Source of the DNA: Neobacillus pocheonensis
GTDB taxonomy: Bacteria > Bacillota > Bacilli > Bacillales > Cytobacillaceae
Direction: 5' to 3'
Assembly: GCA_023702235.1 (NCBI GenBank)
Contig: JAMQCR010000001.1
Location: 3,534,001 to 3,598,000, forward strand
DNA: 64,000 nt
Below are positions 37,083 to 46,384 of the stretch, in pieces. Under the pieces are notes generated by a model, which was not told the DNA's origin, did no database searches, and saw nothing but the letters and a program-made list of their open reading frames with translations. Each line of letters begins with the position of its first letter. Position 1 is the first letter of the stretch. A program made the position numbers and the translations under genes.

Positions 37083-37541
37083 TTAAAACTCAACCTTTTG
37101 CAGATTTTCTAGTAATTTTTTATTTAAATCTACTAGCTGCTTAATTTCCGTTTCTTCCATTTGTTCTAATGCACTAACCATCGCTTGATAGGAATAAGGA
37201 TTTTGCGTGGAACTTTTTGATACTTTTTCTCCCTCAGATGTTAATCGCAAATTAATTTCTCTGCGGTCCTCTGTTGATGTTTGGCGTTCCACAAAACCAA
37301 GCTGGACAAGGCCCTCTACACTGACACTGACTGTACTTTTCGCGGATAAAAGTCTTTGGGTAATTTCTTTAAGTGTTATTCCTGGAGTGAATTTAAGAAG
37401 ATTTACGATTGATAATTGCTGCAATGTTAGGCCCAAACGCTCCGCATTTTGCTGTGTAAATTTGGCAGTCGTTTTGTTTATTCCCCAATAAGATTGTAGC
37501 ACCTCTATCGCCCTTTTAACTTTTTCATCATGATAATCCAT
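37083..37541 (-). CDS. MarR-family transcriptional regulator
   Basis: 152 residues with the MarR winged-helix core (IVNLLKFTPGITLKEITQRL, STVSVSVEGLVQLGFVERQ) and the wing TSTEDRREINLRLT. A 41-base near-perfect palindrome directly upstream (37561-37601) is a likely self-operator. It has no Cys, so thiol-based sensing is unlikely. Its target besides itself is unclear; it lies next to a TetR-type regulator. Confidence 0.92.
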   Translation of the reverse strand: MDYHDEKVKRAIEVLQSYWGINKTTAKFTQQNAERLGLTLQQLSIVNLLKFTPGITLKEITQRLLSAKSTVSVSVEGLVQLGFVERQTSTEDRREINLRLTSEGEKVSKSSTQNPYSYQAMVSALEQMEETEIKQLVDLNKKLLENLQKVEF

Positions 37542-37560
37542 TATTATCTGCTCCTCCTAA

Positions 37561-37601
37561 AAAATAGTTCATAAATGAACAGTTCATTCATGAACTATTT
37601 T
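37561..37601. promoter_or_regulatory. Candidate MarR operator
   Basis: Two adjacent palindromes, GTTCATAAATGAAC and GTTCATTCATGAAC, sit inside a wider 41-base palindrome with AAAATA/TATTTT ends. It is located 20-60 bases upstream of the MarR start. A MarR dimer on each palindrome is a plausible reading. Confidence 0.65.
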
Positions 37602-37621
37602 AGCAAAAAGGCAAGAAAAGG

Positions 37622-38197
37622 TCACTTTGAACAGCCTGTAATCCCTATTAAAAATGCCCTAATCGCAATCACTAAACTCTCATCTAAATCTAGTGCCATG
37701 TTAAATCCGTGTTTTTGTTCTATAGAGGAAAATCCGTGTAGGATACTTCGCAGTCCCCTTACGGCATGGATGGCACGATCACCTTTTAAATCAAATGCCT
37801 GCAGGATACGGACTGTTAGATTTACTACCTTCTTTCCTGCTTGCTGAACATCCGTATCTTCCGGATCAGGTGCCATTAGTGTCGCCTCATAAATCCCTGG
37901 ATGCTTTCGGGCAAAATCAATGTAGGCTTTACTTAGGGCAATTACGGCTTCATCACCTGCCACCCCGATTGCTGATTGGGCTAATTCATTATAAAGCAGT
38001 TCAATCCCATAGATCGCCAATCTTTTCTTTAACCCAGGCAATCCATTAAAATGGTTATATAATGAAGGTGGGCGAATATTAAGATTTTTTGCTAGGTTTG
38101 CCAATGTAACCCCCTGTATTCCATAATTATCAGCAATTTCTCCAGCTTCTTCTAATATAGTCGTTAATTCGAGTCCGATTTTTGGTCTGGGTGACAT
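37622..38197 (-). CDS. TetR-family regulator with WHG-type C-terminal domain
   Basis: 191 residues. The N-terminal HTH reads GIQGVTLANLAKNLNIRPPS followed by LYNHFNGLPGLKKRLA; the C-terminal domain contains the Trp/His/Gly-type region (VRGLRSILHGFSSIE). It follows the MBL-fold hydrolase in the same orientation with 12 bases between and probably controls that operon through the palindrome at 38933. Confidence 0.92.
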   Translation of the reverse strand: MSPRPKIGLELTTILEEAGEIADNYGIQGVTLANLAKNLNIRPPSLYNHFNGLPGLKKRLAIYGIELLYNELAQSAIGVAGDEAVIALSKAYIDFARKHPGIYEATLMAPDPEDTDVQQAGKKVVNLTVRILQAFDLKGDRAIHAVRGLRSILHGFSSIEQKHGFNMALDLDESLVIAIRAFLIGITGCSK

Positions 38198-38209
38198 GTT
38201 GTAAGCTCC

Positions 38210-38917
38210 TTATTTTAACTTCCTATCTAAATTGTTAATCGCCTGTTCCATAACCTTTACAGGGTTCTCCATCATTTCCCCATCGCCAACAGCAAGCAAT
38301 TTCGGATCATACCCCACTAATTTTTTGGCACTCGCTAAGGCAGTTCTTTTACTCCAAGTACCAAATGCCGGGAATGGAAACCATGGTTTCACGTCTCCCG
38401 AAACAGCAATCCCTCCTCTTGTTTGCAAGGCATCACCAGCAATTAATGCATGAGTCCGTGTGTCTAAAAACGACATCGAGCCCGGTGTATGTCCCGGAGT
38501 ATCAATAGCCGTTAAAGATCCGACCTGATCACCATCCTTCAACAATACATTGGCTCTCGTTTTTAGTTTCTTAGGAACACCGCCTTTAATTGGTGTTTGG
38601 TCCTCATGAATATCAAGAGTTCGGTCACTATTCATTAATCGATAATCACGAGTAGAAATATAAACCGGTACATCAGGATAACTTTCTTTTAAAGAATCCA
38701 GTGCTCCCACATGGTCTTCATGGGCATGGGTCAGAACAATTTTTGTAATCGGCTTTCCGATCTTAACAGCTGCCTCCAAAATTCCCTTTGCACTAAAAGG
38801 AAGTGCAGCATCAACCAAGGTTAATCCTTCTTCTTCTTCAACCAAGTAGCAATTCACCGGAAAAACATTGGGCATAAACGTCACTTGATACAAGAAACCA
38901 TTTTTAATCATTCTCAC
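38210..38917 (-). CDS. MBL-fold metallo-hydrolase
   Basis: 235 residues with the zinc motif THAHEDHVGALDSL, the second-site TPGHTPGSMSFLD and the Asp of LIAGDALQTRGG. The substrate is unknown; the sequence resembles the glyoxalase II-like and quorum-quenching hydrolase groups. It is first in an operon with the TetR-type regulator, the arrangement expected for a repressor and its inducible enzyme. Confidence 0.92.
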   Translation of the reverse strand: MRMIKNGFLYQVTFMPNVFPVNCYLVEEEEGLTLVDAALPFSAKGILEAAVKIGKPITKIVLTHAHEDHVGALDSLKESYPDVPVYISTRDYRLMNSDRTLDIHEDQTPIKGGVPKKLKTRANVLLKDGDQVGSLTAIDTPGHTPGSMSFLDTRTHALIAGDALQTRGGIAVSGDVKPWFPFPAFGTWSKRTALASAKKLVGYDPKLLAVGDGEMMENPVKVMEQAINNLDRKLK

Positions 38918-38932
38918 CAGATCATCCCCTTT

Positions 38933-38949
38933 AACTAATATAATTAGTT
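38933..38949. promoter_or_regulatory. TetR-type operator
   Basis: AACTAAT-ATA-ATTAGTT is a perfect 17-base palindrome 16-32 bases upstream of the MBL-fold gene. A partial copy (TTAACTAACGATATTAAT) follows at about 38955. Confidence 0.6.
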
Positions 38950-39141
38950 TTATTTTAACTAACGATATTAATTTTTCAAGTTTATTTTTGGAAAAAATTT
39001 CTATTCCTTATAAAAAAATAATGGACCATACTGCTAAAAGTATGGTTATAAATTATCTTATTTTTCCAAATGATACTTATATGAATATTAATTCCCATTA
39101 TTTAAGTTGATACTTAATTAAGCTTAGACTAAAATAACATC

Positions 39142-39462
39142 ATGATTGAAAAAGTAATTCAAGCCATTGCAGAGCCAAGAAGAAGAGAAATCCTTTATCT
39201 CGTTCGTGGTGGAGAGCTTACCTCCAGCGCGATTGCCTCACATTTTGACATTTCCGCTCCTGCAATTTCTCAACATCTCAAAGTTCTCGAAGAATCCGGG
39301 TTAGTTGTAGTTCGGAGGTCGGGAACAAAACGGTATTACAGTATTAGAAGGGAAGGTTTTGCAGAAATAAAGCAGTACATTGACCGTTTTTAGGATGATA
39401 GTTTACTTCTATTGAAAGAAGCTGCAGAAGAAGAAGAAAGGAGAAATCATGAAACAGACTGA
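39142..39462 (+). CDS. ArsR-family regulator interrupted by a Trp-to-stop codon
   Basis: The first 83 codons form a complete winged helix (LTSSAIASHFDISAPAISQH, RSGTKRYYSIRRE). A TAG at 39391-39393 replaces the Trp codon expected in the family motif RFWxD; after it the same frame continues DDSLLLLKEAAEEEERRNHE to a TGA at 39460. This is a substitution, not a frameshift. The truncated protein still keeps the DNA-binding part, so it may work. The full reading overlaps the next SRPBCC gene, the normal arrangement for the ArsR/AHSA1 pair. Confidence 0.85.
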
Positions 39463-39904
39463 TAGTGAAAAAATAACGAAAGAAATATTTATTGAATGCC
39501 GCCCACAAACATTATTTTCGTTCTTTACCGATCCTGATAAATTGGTGCGATGGATGGGCAAACATGTCCTGCTAGAACCAAAAATTGGCGGTAAATATCG
39601 GATTGATGCCAATGGTTCCGATATCGCAATTGGAGAATATCTCGAAATTGTCCCTTATGAAAAAATTGTGATGACTTGGGGTTGGGAGAAATCAAAGGTT
39701 GTTCCTCCCGGATCGAGCACGGTGGAATTTCAACTGACTCCGAAGGAAAATGGGACAAATTTAGTCTTAACACATTATGATTTGCCAGTGGGAGAAATCC
39801 CGTCTCACCAACAGGGATGGTCTCATTACATGCCACGCATTAAGCAATTTGCTGAAGGTCAAGATCCTGGAGTTGATCCATGGTCCGTTGTGTCCATGCA
39901 TTAA
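39449..39904 (+). CDS. SRPBCC/AHSA1-domain protein
   Basis: 151 residues of the START-like lipid-cavity fold. Features are PQTLFSFFTDPDKLVRWMG, LLEPKIGGKYRID, EIVPYEKIVMTWGWE and SHYMPRIKQFAEGQDPG. The ligand is unknown. GAAAGGAG precedes the start, inside the tail of the ArsR gene. Such ArsR-AHSA1 pairs are widespread in Bacillus. Confidence 0.9.
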   Translation: MKQTDSEKITKEIFIECRPQTLFSFFTDPDKLVRWMGKHVLLEPKIGGKYRIDANGSDIAIGEYLEIVPYEKIVMTWGWEKSKVVPPGSSTVEFQLTPKENGTNLVLTHYDLPVGEIPSHQQGWSHYMPRIKQFAEGQDPGVDPWSVVSMH

Positions 39905-39944
39905 TATTTGATAAAAATAATTTTTCAGGGAGAAGTACAAATTC

Positions 39945-40348
39945 TTGAATTGTAGGAAAAAAATTACATTAACCATTCATCAAGAAGTTGAATTCTCTGC
40001 AAGTGCGAATCGCCTCTATGAAGCACTCACAGACGGGAAGCAGTTCGGTGAGTTAACAGGAGCACCAACGGAGATTAGCCCTGAAGCCGGCGGCACCTTC
40101 TCTTGTTTTGGCGGCATGATTTTAGGAAGAAATATTGAATTAGTAGCTAATAAGCGAATCGTCCAAGCGTGGCGAGTTGCCAATTGGCTGAGGGAATTTA
40201 TTCTATCGCTAAGTTTGAGCTTAAAGAACAAGACTCCAAAACACTTCTCGTTTTCGACCAAATTGGTTTTCCTGAAGAAGAAGGGAAACATCTTGAGTCT
40301 GGCTGGGGAGAGAATTACTGGAACCCATTAGAAAAATACTTAAGTTAA
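39945..40348 (+). CDS. Second SRPBCC/AHSA1-domain protein (one apparent frameshift)
   Basis: The frame from a TTG start reads IHQEVEFSASANRLYEALTD, PTEISPEAGGTFSCFGG and RIVQAWRVANW; near 40193 a base is missing and the frame then reads PEGIYSIAKFELKEQDSKTL, FDQIGFPEEEGKHLESGW and NPLEKYL before a stop at 40348. The two halves form one AHSA1 domain of about 134 residues. It is the third gene of the ArsR-SRPBCC unit. Confidence 0.75.
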
Positions 40349-40499
40349 CACAATAAGGCGCCGGGGTCACCCCTTGGCGCATTCATACGTTAAACCGGTT
40401 GCATACAAAAAAACGTCTCATTTCCAGTTTTTCATCCGGCTGTTGAGGCGCTTATCTATTTTAGTGATGGGTTATTTTCCAATCGAAGAGAAATTTAGG

Positions 40500-40730
40500 C
40501 TAATAACTATTATCTTCTTCGCCTTTTTCAAAACCTTCCCTGTTTTCATACCAATTTGTAAGTTGTGTTAGTATGGAAAAAACGAAGAAGAAATTCATTG
40601 CCCATACATTTATAAAAGGCGCTAATCCTCCAAATTCAATTGTTTGGTATCCTTTTAAATACATAACAATCATGGACTCTAAAAAAATAAGAATAAAGCC
40701 GACTACACCTGCCACAGCCATTCGAATCAA
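40500..40730 (-). CDS. Small two-helix membrane protein, function unknown
   Basis: 76 residues from a TTG start with GGAGGTG upstream. Helices at about residues 4-25 and 42-60 are separated by a polar loop, and the C terminus is acidic (EGFEKGEEDN). I do not recognise the family. Confidence 0.65.
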   Translation of the reverse strand: MIRMAVAGVVGFILIFLESMIVMYLKGYQTIEFGGLAPFINVWAMNFFFVFSILTQLTNWYENREGFEKGEEDNSY

Positions 40731-40872
40731 ATCCGTTCACCTCCTAAATCCCAAAAATGAAATATTTAGTTCTTACCTTATTTCCGGTAAAAAGAGTGTA
40801 ATTTCAACAATTTTGTGAACATCCTTAATCCTATTATACGGAAATATTTGTTAAACAACATCTTTAATTAAT

Positions 40873-40918
40873 AAAAAAAGTGCCTAACTCTTTGCACTTA
40901 AGCAGGAACCAGGCACCC
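40873..40918 (-). terminator. Terminator after RlmI-like methyltransferase gene, built from the repeat
   Basis: On the minus strand GTGCCT and AGGCAC form a long-loop stem followed by T7, and contain the GGTGCCTGG half of the dispersed repeat. Confidence 0.6.
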
Positions 40919-40922
40919 CTTC

Positions 40923-42119
40923 TCATTTCATTTTTTTAATAAAAACAACCTTTAAATAATTACCTTCTGGAAATTCTCGTATGGTTCTAAAATCTTCAGG
41001 AAGTGAAAATTCCTCCAAAATTTTATACTTTCCCATCATTTCTTTAAAGGCTGCATCAATAAAACCTTTAAACTTGTCCATACCAAAGGAACTGCAATTC
41101 GTTGATGCCACAATTGTTCCATTATCCTCCGTAATCGCGATGGCTTCTTTTAAAAGATTTTTATAATCTTTTTCTGCACTAAAGACAAATTTCTTTGACC
41201 TAGCAAAGCTTGGAGGGTCAAGGATGACCATATCAAACTTAAGCTGTTTTTTTACTGCGTATTTGAAATAGTTGAAGACATCTTCGACTATAATGTCTTG
41301 AGCAGCATAATCAACGCTGTTAACACTAAACTGCTCAACCGTCTTGCTCCGGCTTCGATTTGCCAGGTCGACACTAGTTGTTTTTGTTGCTCCACCTAGA
41401 GCTGCAAACACGGAAAAAGCACCAGTGTATGAGAAGGTATTTAATACCGTTTTCCCTTTGGCATAGGCATCGCGAATGGTTTTTCTAACATCCCTTTGAT
41501 CTAAAAATACACCAACCATGGCGCTTTCGTTCAAATATACAGCAAAGTTGACGCCATTTTCTTTAACTATCACCGGGGACTGACCTCTTTCCCCTGCGAC
41601 AAAGTCATCCTCTTCAATATATTTTCCTTTTTCATCAAACCGTTTTTTTTGGTAAATGGCTTTGAACTCAACCAATTCCTTCAGTGAATCAATGATGGAC
41701 TCCCGAAACTGATAAATTCCCTTACTATACCAACTTATTAAATAATGCCCATCAAAGTAATCAATGGTTAAACCACCAATTCCATCCCCTTCACCATTAA
41801 ACACTCGAAATGCAGTTGTTTCTTTACTTTTATAAAAGGATTCCCTATGTTTGAACGCATCCTTGAGCCTTTTCACAAAAAAGCTTTGATCAATCTGTTC
41901 ATTTTCATTCCTACTAAGCACCCATCCTAAGCCTTTATTTTGCTTGCCATAGTAGCCTTTGGCAATAAACTTACTTCTTTCGTCGACAAGCCTAAAGATG
42001 ACACCTTCCTCATCCAAGACATTCAGATTGGAAATCGCCTCCTTAGAAATAAGGGGATATCCGCTTTTGAATTTATTTACAAACTTCGTGTTCACTTTTA
42101 AACTAACTTCACTAGTCAT
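40923..42119 (-). CDS. Class I rRNA/RNA methyltransferase, RlmI-like
   Basis: 398 residues. The N-terminal PUA-like region (residues 1-75) is followed by the SAM-binding domain: LNTFSYTGAFSVFAALGGA, SVDLANRSRSKTVEQ and the catalytic DPPSF motif (VILDPPSFARSKK), then STNCSSFGMDKF. These match the RlmI/YccW m5C methyltransferase family, which acts on 23S rRNA. The start lacks a strong ribosome binding site. It is monocistronic. Confidence 0.9.
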   Translation of the reverse strand: MTSEVSLKVNTKFVNKFKSGYPLISKEAISNLNVLDEEGVIFRLVDERSKFIAKGYYGKQNKGLGWVLSRNENEQIDQSFFVKRLKDAFKHRESFYKSKETTAFRVFNGEGDGIGGLTIDYFDGHYLISWYSKGIYQFRESIIDSLKELVEFKAIYQKKRFDEKGKYIEEDDFVAGERGQSPVIVKENGVNFAVYLNESAMVGVFLDQRDVRKTIRDAYAKGKTVLNTFSYTGAFSVFAALGGATKTTSVDLANRSRSKTVEQFSVNSVDYAAQDIIVEDVFNYFKYAVKKQLKFDMVILDPPSFARSKKFVFSAEKDYKNLLKEAIAITEDNGTIVASTNCSSFGMDKFKGFIDAAFKEMMGKYKILEEFSLPEDFRTIREFPEGNYLKVVFIKKMK

Positions 42120-42386
42120 CGTTTCATCCTATCTGTGTTTTATTCCATTTTCATTATAGTATACAGCCCCTAAAAACAAAAAAAGGCACCTGACTACCAG
42201 CAGCCAAAAGTAATAACGCCTGAAGTTTTGGTCATATTTTAGGATGCCTTTTTTATGATGCATAAATCATCTTCACAACTTCCACATAATTTCCCCCTAA
42301 ATTCTCCACAATTCTATTTTATTATAAAGATAACTTAATTAGGAAATAGGTTCGAGGAACTCATTTCTTAAAAACTTCCCATTTTT

Positions 42387-42416
42387 GATTGGTGCTGACA
42401 CCAATCTTTTTTTTGC
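42387..42416 (+). terminator. Repeat-based terminator upstream of the bioY promoter
   Basis: GATTGGTG-CTGA-CACCAATC is a perfect 8-bp stem containing GGTGCTGACACC and followed by T8. No plus-strand gene precedes it, so it may insulate bioY from upstream transcription. Confidence 0.75.
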
Positions 42417-42453
42417 GCTTTTTCTTAGTTTACAACACACATACATCTTCCTA

Positions 42454-42506
42454 TGTTAACCGTATGAATAAAGTAGTTGACACAACTCCCAACCCCCATT
42501 TACAAT
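42454..42506 (+). promoter_or_regulatory. BirA (biotin) operator overlapping the bioY promoter
   Basis: TGTTAACC (42454-42461) and AGTTGACA (42475-42482), 13 bases apart, match the B. subtilis BirA operator TGTTAACC-N13-GGTTAACA with two changes in the right half. The right half doubles as the TTGACA -35 box; TACAAT at 42501 is the -10, 18 bases away. Biotin-dependent repression is therefore likely. Confidence 0.7.
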
Positions 42507-42553
42507 AAAAATTGGAAACTTAAGAATCTACTACTTATAATTGGAGATGGGTT

Positions 42554-43114
42554 ATGAAGATTTTAGACATTACATTAATTGCTTTATTTGTCGCTATTAT
42601 GGGGGCGTTAGGGTTGGTTCCACCTCTGATGCTTTCGTTCACGCCGGTCCCGATCACCCTGCAAACATTAGGAGTTCTTCTCGCTGGAGGCGTTTTAGGA
42701 GCAAAACGTGGAGCATGGTGTATGACAGTTTTCCTTCTAGTTGTCGCTGCTGGGATTCCTTTATTGTCTGGAGGCGGTGGAATCGGAGTATTCGTCGGAC
42801 CGAGTGCTGGATATCTATTCTCCTACCCTATTACCGCCTTTTGCATTGGATTTCTTATCACGCGTTTTCGCAACTTACGCTTACGGAACATTCTAATCGT
42901 TAACCTAACCGTTGGAATCTTCCTAATCTACCTAATTGGTATTCCTGTGCAGGCCTTTGTTATGCATATTTCATTAGTAAACGCAGTCAAATTAAGTCTA
43001 GTCTATATCCCTGGAGATCTAATAAAAGCAACACTCGCTTCCTATCTCGTTTTCAGACTCTTGAAGTCACCTGTCATTTATCGTACACTACAAAAAAACG
43101 TTGAGACACTTTGA
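42554..43114 (+). CDS. bioY: Biotin ECF transporter S component BioY (YhfU-like)
   Basis: 186 residues with six membrane helices. Family motifs are FTPVPITLQTLGVLLAGGVL, GAKRGAWCMTVFLLVVAAG and GPSAGYLFSYPITAF. BioY binds biotin and works alone or with an ECF module; an unrelated ECF module is encoded at 22.7-25.9 kb. It is the first gene of the bioY-ligase-thiolase unit, in the same order as B. subtilis yhfU-yhfT-yhfS, and its promoter carries a BirA box. Confidence 0.93.
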   Translation: MKILDITLIALFVAIMGALGLVPPLMLSFTPVPITLQTLGVLLAGGVLGAKRGAWCMTVFLLVVAAGIPLLSGGGGIGVFVGPSAGYLFSYPITAFCIGFLITRFRNLRLRNILIVNLTVGIFLIYLIGIPVQAFVMHISLVNAVKLSLVYIPGDLIKATLASYLVFRLLKSPVIYRTLQKNVETL

Positions 43115-43147
43115 TGTGTCTCTTTTTTTCAAAAAAGGAGAATTCAC

Positions 43148-44597
43148 GTGGCAACCATTACTGAGACATATGCAAAACATCCCCCTGAAAAAATTGCCCT
43201 TCAGACCCTTCATGAAAAAATTACCTATCGAACATGGAATGAACGAGTTTGTCAAACAGCCAATTGGCTCGATTCACTCAATCTCTCAAATCATACAGTA
43301 GGGTTCTTACTACCAAATGGCACACCTTTCCTACTACTATTCACTGGGGCTTCCATCTGCAGGGTGGATTTCCGTTCCCTTCGACCCTAAGTGGACCGAA
43401 ACAGAACTGCAAAAGCGGCTGACTCTTTCTCATGCTTCTATATTTATCACAACAAAAGAGCTGTATCCCTTGATAAAACACCTCCATCCTGCTGTCGTAA
43501 TCTGGGAGGATTGTTTGGAAGTAATAAACCAGTGCTCATCCCTAAGAATACAGCAGGTCAACGGAGATCTACCATTCTATATGGGTTTTACCTCTGGTAC
43601 TACCGGTGAGCCGAAAGCGTTTATTCGCTCACATGACTCATGGGTGGCGAGCTTTGACTGCAATCGTATCGATTTTCATATCGATGAAAACGATCTTATA
43701 CTCATTCCCGGAGCACTGATTCATTCTCATTTTCTCTATGGAGCGATTAGCACCTTGTATTCGGGAGGAACCGTCTTCCTGCTCGAAAAGTTTTCGGCTA
43801 CTCAAACACTAACAATCATTGAAAAACAGCCTATTACTACTATCTACGTTGTTCCAACGATGATTTCAGCCCTATTAAAACATAACCAGACCATTGAAAA
43901 ATCGATCAAGATCCTTTCTTCCGGCGCTAAATGGGAAGAACATTCCAAGCTTCTTATGCAAAAAAGATTTCTTAATATGAAAATAATTGAATTTTACGGT
44001 GCTAGCGAACTCAGTTTTGTTACTTTTTTGTCCGACCAGCAAAAGCCTGGATCCGTTGGTAAGCCGTGTCACAACGTAGAAATCCAAATCCGCAAAGCAA
44101 ACTCAGAACTTGCTTCACCCAATGAAACAGGGAAAATTTTTGTTAGAAGCAAGCTGACTTTTATCGGATATCTAAATGAGGACACAGGCGCGATACAATC
44201 CATCCACGATGAAAATGGCTGGATAACGGTTCATGATATGGGTTATATGGACGAAGATGGCTTTCTTTTTATCCAAGGCCGGGAAAAGAATATGATTTTA
44301 TATGGAGCAATTAATATTTTCCCTGAAGAAATTGAAAAAGTGATAGCGACACATCCCGGTGTCGAAGAAGTGGCAGTGGTTGGCGTTCAGGATCCACATT
44401 GGGGGCAAATCGTAACGGCCGTTGTGAAAGGTTCTACTTCCATTTTGGAATTAAAAAGAGTATGCAGGAAAAATTTATCTTCCTATAAAGTTCCCCGTAA
44501 ATGGGTTTTCGTTGAGGAAATGCCGCATACAACGAGCGGGAAAATAGCTCGTCCTTTACTAAGAGAATTAATCGAAAGCAAGGTGAAAGGCCATTAA
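43148..44597 (+). CDS. yhfT: Acyl-CoA ligase, YhfT-like (one apparent frameshift)
   Basis: AMP-forming ligase activating a carboxylic acid to the CoA thioester. GTG start with AAGGAG upstream. The first 70 codons run to FLLLFTGAS; an extra base near 43353 shifts to SAGWISVPFDPKWTETEL. The P-loop FTSGTTGEPKAF, EFYGASELSF, GWITVHDMGYMDEDG, the hinge QGREKNMILYGAINIFPEEI and the final Lys in PHTTSGKIARP are complete. About 483 codons, normal. Its location between bioY and a thiolase suggests a role linked to biotin or its acyl precursor, as guessed for B. subtilis YhfT. Confidence 0.88.
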
Positions 44598-45686
44598 AAG
44601 AGCAGTTATCGTAAACGCGAAACGATCTCCAATCGGTAAAAGGAATGGAATGCTAGAAGTCCTTCAGCCACATGAACTGGCGGCCCCTGTTCTTCGCGTC
44701 ATCGCAAGCGGCATCGAAGATAGGATCAGCGACGTCATCCTTGGAAATGTGACCGGACCTGGAGGGAACGTCGCAAGGGTTTCGGCCCTTCAAGCTGGGC
44801 TTCCACTTTCAGCACCTGGTTTAACGCTTGACCGCCAATGCAGTGCCGGGCTCGAAGCGATTCGGATGTCATGCTATTTCATTCAAGGTGGGGCTGGTTA
44901 TTGCTATCTTGCTGGCGGAGTTGAAAGTACGAGCACCTCCCCTTTTCAAAAAAGAGCGCGATTCTCTCCGGATGGTATCGGAGATCCGGATATGGGGGTA
45001 GCAGCCGAGTATGTGGCGCGGAAATACGGAATCACAAAGGACCTGCAGGATCAATATGCACTATTAAGTTACGAACGCAGCCTGGTAGCTTTTAAAAAAG
45101 GAATTTATCAGGAAGAAATAATCCCGATTGGTCAATGGAACCGCGATGAAGAACTTTTCAAGGAACGAAACATGGCTGCCCTTCTAAAACGGGCAAAGCA
45201 TATTTTCATAAAAGAAAATGGTACTGTCACCGCTGCTAACAGCTGCGGCATTCATGACGGGGCCGCGGCAGTCTTGGTGATGGAGGAAGAAACCGCCAAT
45301 CACCTCGGATTCCAGTCTGTTCTTCGATTTGTCGACAGTGAAGTGGCCGGCGTACACCCTCATTATCCGGGAATCGCCCCTGTCCCTGCGATTCAAACTC
45401 TTTTAAAGAGAAACCAGCTGACAATTGAGGACATTGACTTATTCGAAATCAATGAAGCCTTTGCCGCAAAAGTCGCCGCATGTGCACAGGAACTTCGAAT
45501 TCCCTATGAAAAATTAAATGTGTCTGGTGGTGCCTTAACCATCGGCCACCCATACGGGGCATCTGGTGCCATTTTGGTGACAAGATTGTTTTATGAAGTA
45601 CAACGGAGAAAAGGGCCAACTTTGTGTTAGCCGCAATCGGAAGCGGCGGAGGAATTGGCGTTGCCGTGTTGTTTGAGGTGATTTGA
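44593..45686 (+). CDS. yhfS: Thiolase, YhfS-like (probable ATT start, frameshift at the 3' end)
   Basis: Acetyl-CoA acetyltransferase fold. The conserved N terminus KRAVIVNAKRSPIGKRNGM begins at an ATT codon (44593-44595) that overlaps the ligase stop; AAGGTGA lies 9 bases upstream. Using the first ATG would lose 19 conserved residues. The catalytic Cys is in DRQCSAGLEAIRM, His motifs are FEINEAFAAK and IGHPYGASGA. Near 45617 one base is missing; the true C terminus NFVLAAIGSGGGIGVAVLFE then appears in another frame with a stop at 45686. About 364 codons. Confidence 0.85.
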
Positions 45687-45693
45687 GATACCT

Positions 45694-45727
45694 AAAAATG
45701 GATGGTGCCAGACACCATCCATTTTTT
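45694..45727 (+). terminator. Terminator of the bioY operon, containing the dispersed repeat
   Basis: AAAAATGGATGGTG-CCAGA-CACCATCCATTTTT is a perfect stem with GGTGCCAGACACC at its tip. Confidence 0.9.
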
Positions 45728-45843
45728 ATATAGAATAATCCTCCGGAATGAACACCCGCACTGTTTTGGTTTCACAAACACTTCCTCACCAGTTTTCAAT
45801 TGTAAATGACGGAAGTGTTCTAAAAAAAATTGATAGATTAGTG

Positions 45844-45855
45844 GGTGCTAACACC
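45844..45855. repeat. GGTGCTAACACC palindrome
   Basis: A further copy of the dispersed palindrome, between the bioY operon terminator and the YezD-like gene end. Confidence 0.5.
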
Positions 45856-45883
45856 TATTATTTATATAAATCTATATTTCTCT

Positions 45884-46045
45884 TTAATTTTTAGAAGGAG
45901 TCTTTTTAGTTCCAAATCGAGTTTTCTCTGTCTTATCAATTTGGGTTATGGTGCCGTCATGAACAGTTATGATGACAGAACCATACTCCATATTCTTTAA
46001 AGTCTGTAAAATAAAATTCACCTTCGCTTGATCAACTAATGCCAT
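45884..46045 (-). CDS. YezD-like small protein (DUF2292)
   Basis: A 53-residue protein with GGGGAGATG upstream of the start. The sequence QTLKNMEYGSVIITVHDGTI followed by TQIDKTEKTRF matches the DUF2292/YezD pattern: a helix then a beta hairpin with VHDG and a basic tail. The function is unknown; homologues often lie near sulfur or iron genes, which is not seen here. It is short but has clear coding character. Confidence 0.75.
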   Translation of the reverse strand: MALVDQAKVNFILQTLKNMEYGSVIITVHDGTITQIDKTEKTRFGTKKTPSKN

Positions 46046-46191
46046 TGAATCATCTCCCCACTTTTAATTTCTTAATATCTTATAAGAATACTAGGTTTTT
46101 ATGATAAAAAAATCTTGCTTTACTGGCCAGCGACTCAAATTGAAACAACAATATGGGCTACATTTACTAAGAGGATGCATCATTCTAATAA

Positions 46192-46222
46192 AAAGACTTA
46201 TACCCCACAGTGAGTATAAGCC
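46192..46222. terminator. Hairpin between the MFS and YezD-like genes
   Basis: GACTTATAC pairs with GTATAAGC(C) around CCCACAGTGA. It lies about 160 bases beyond the MFS stop, so the assignment is uncertain. Confidence 0.4.
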
Positions 46223-46384
46223 TTTGGTTATCCAATCAGCTTCAATATTAAAAGGTTAAAATGTTAATTTTTAGATTATTTACATTTTATTCTGACTTTT
46301 CCTACGTGTCAAGTGGGTATTTAAATTTTCTTGAATAAACTTATCGGGGGACTGGCCACCGACCTTTAAGGCATTATATCAAAC

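Larger units (their letters stand above)
42120..42540. other. Intergenic region between the methyltransferase and BioY
   Basis: This 421-base region has no gene. It holds two hairpins (a long A/T-flanked stem around 42177-42256 and the repeat-based terminator at 42387-42416), then the BirA box and bioY promoter. Confidence 0.6.
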
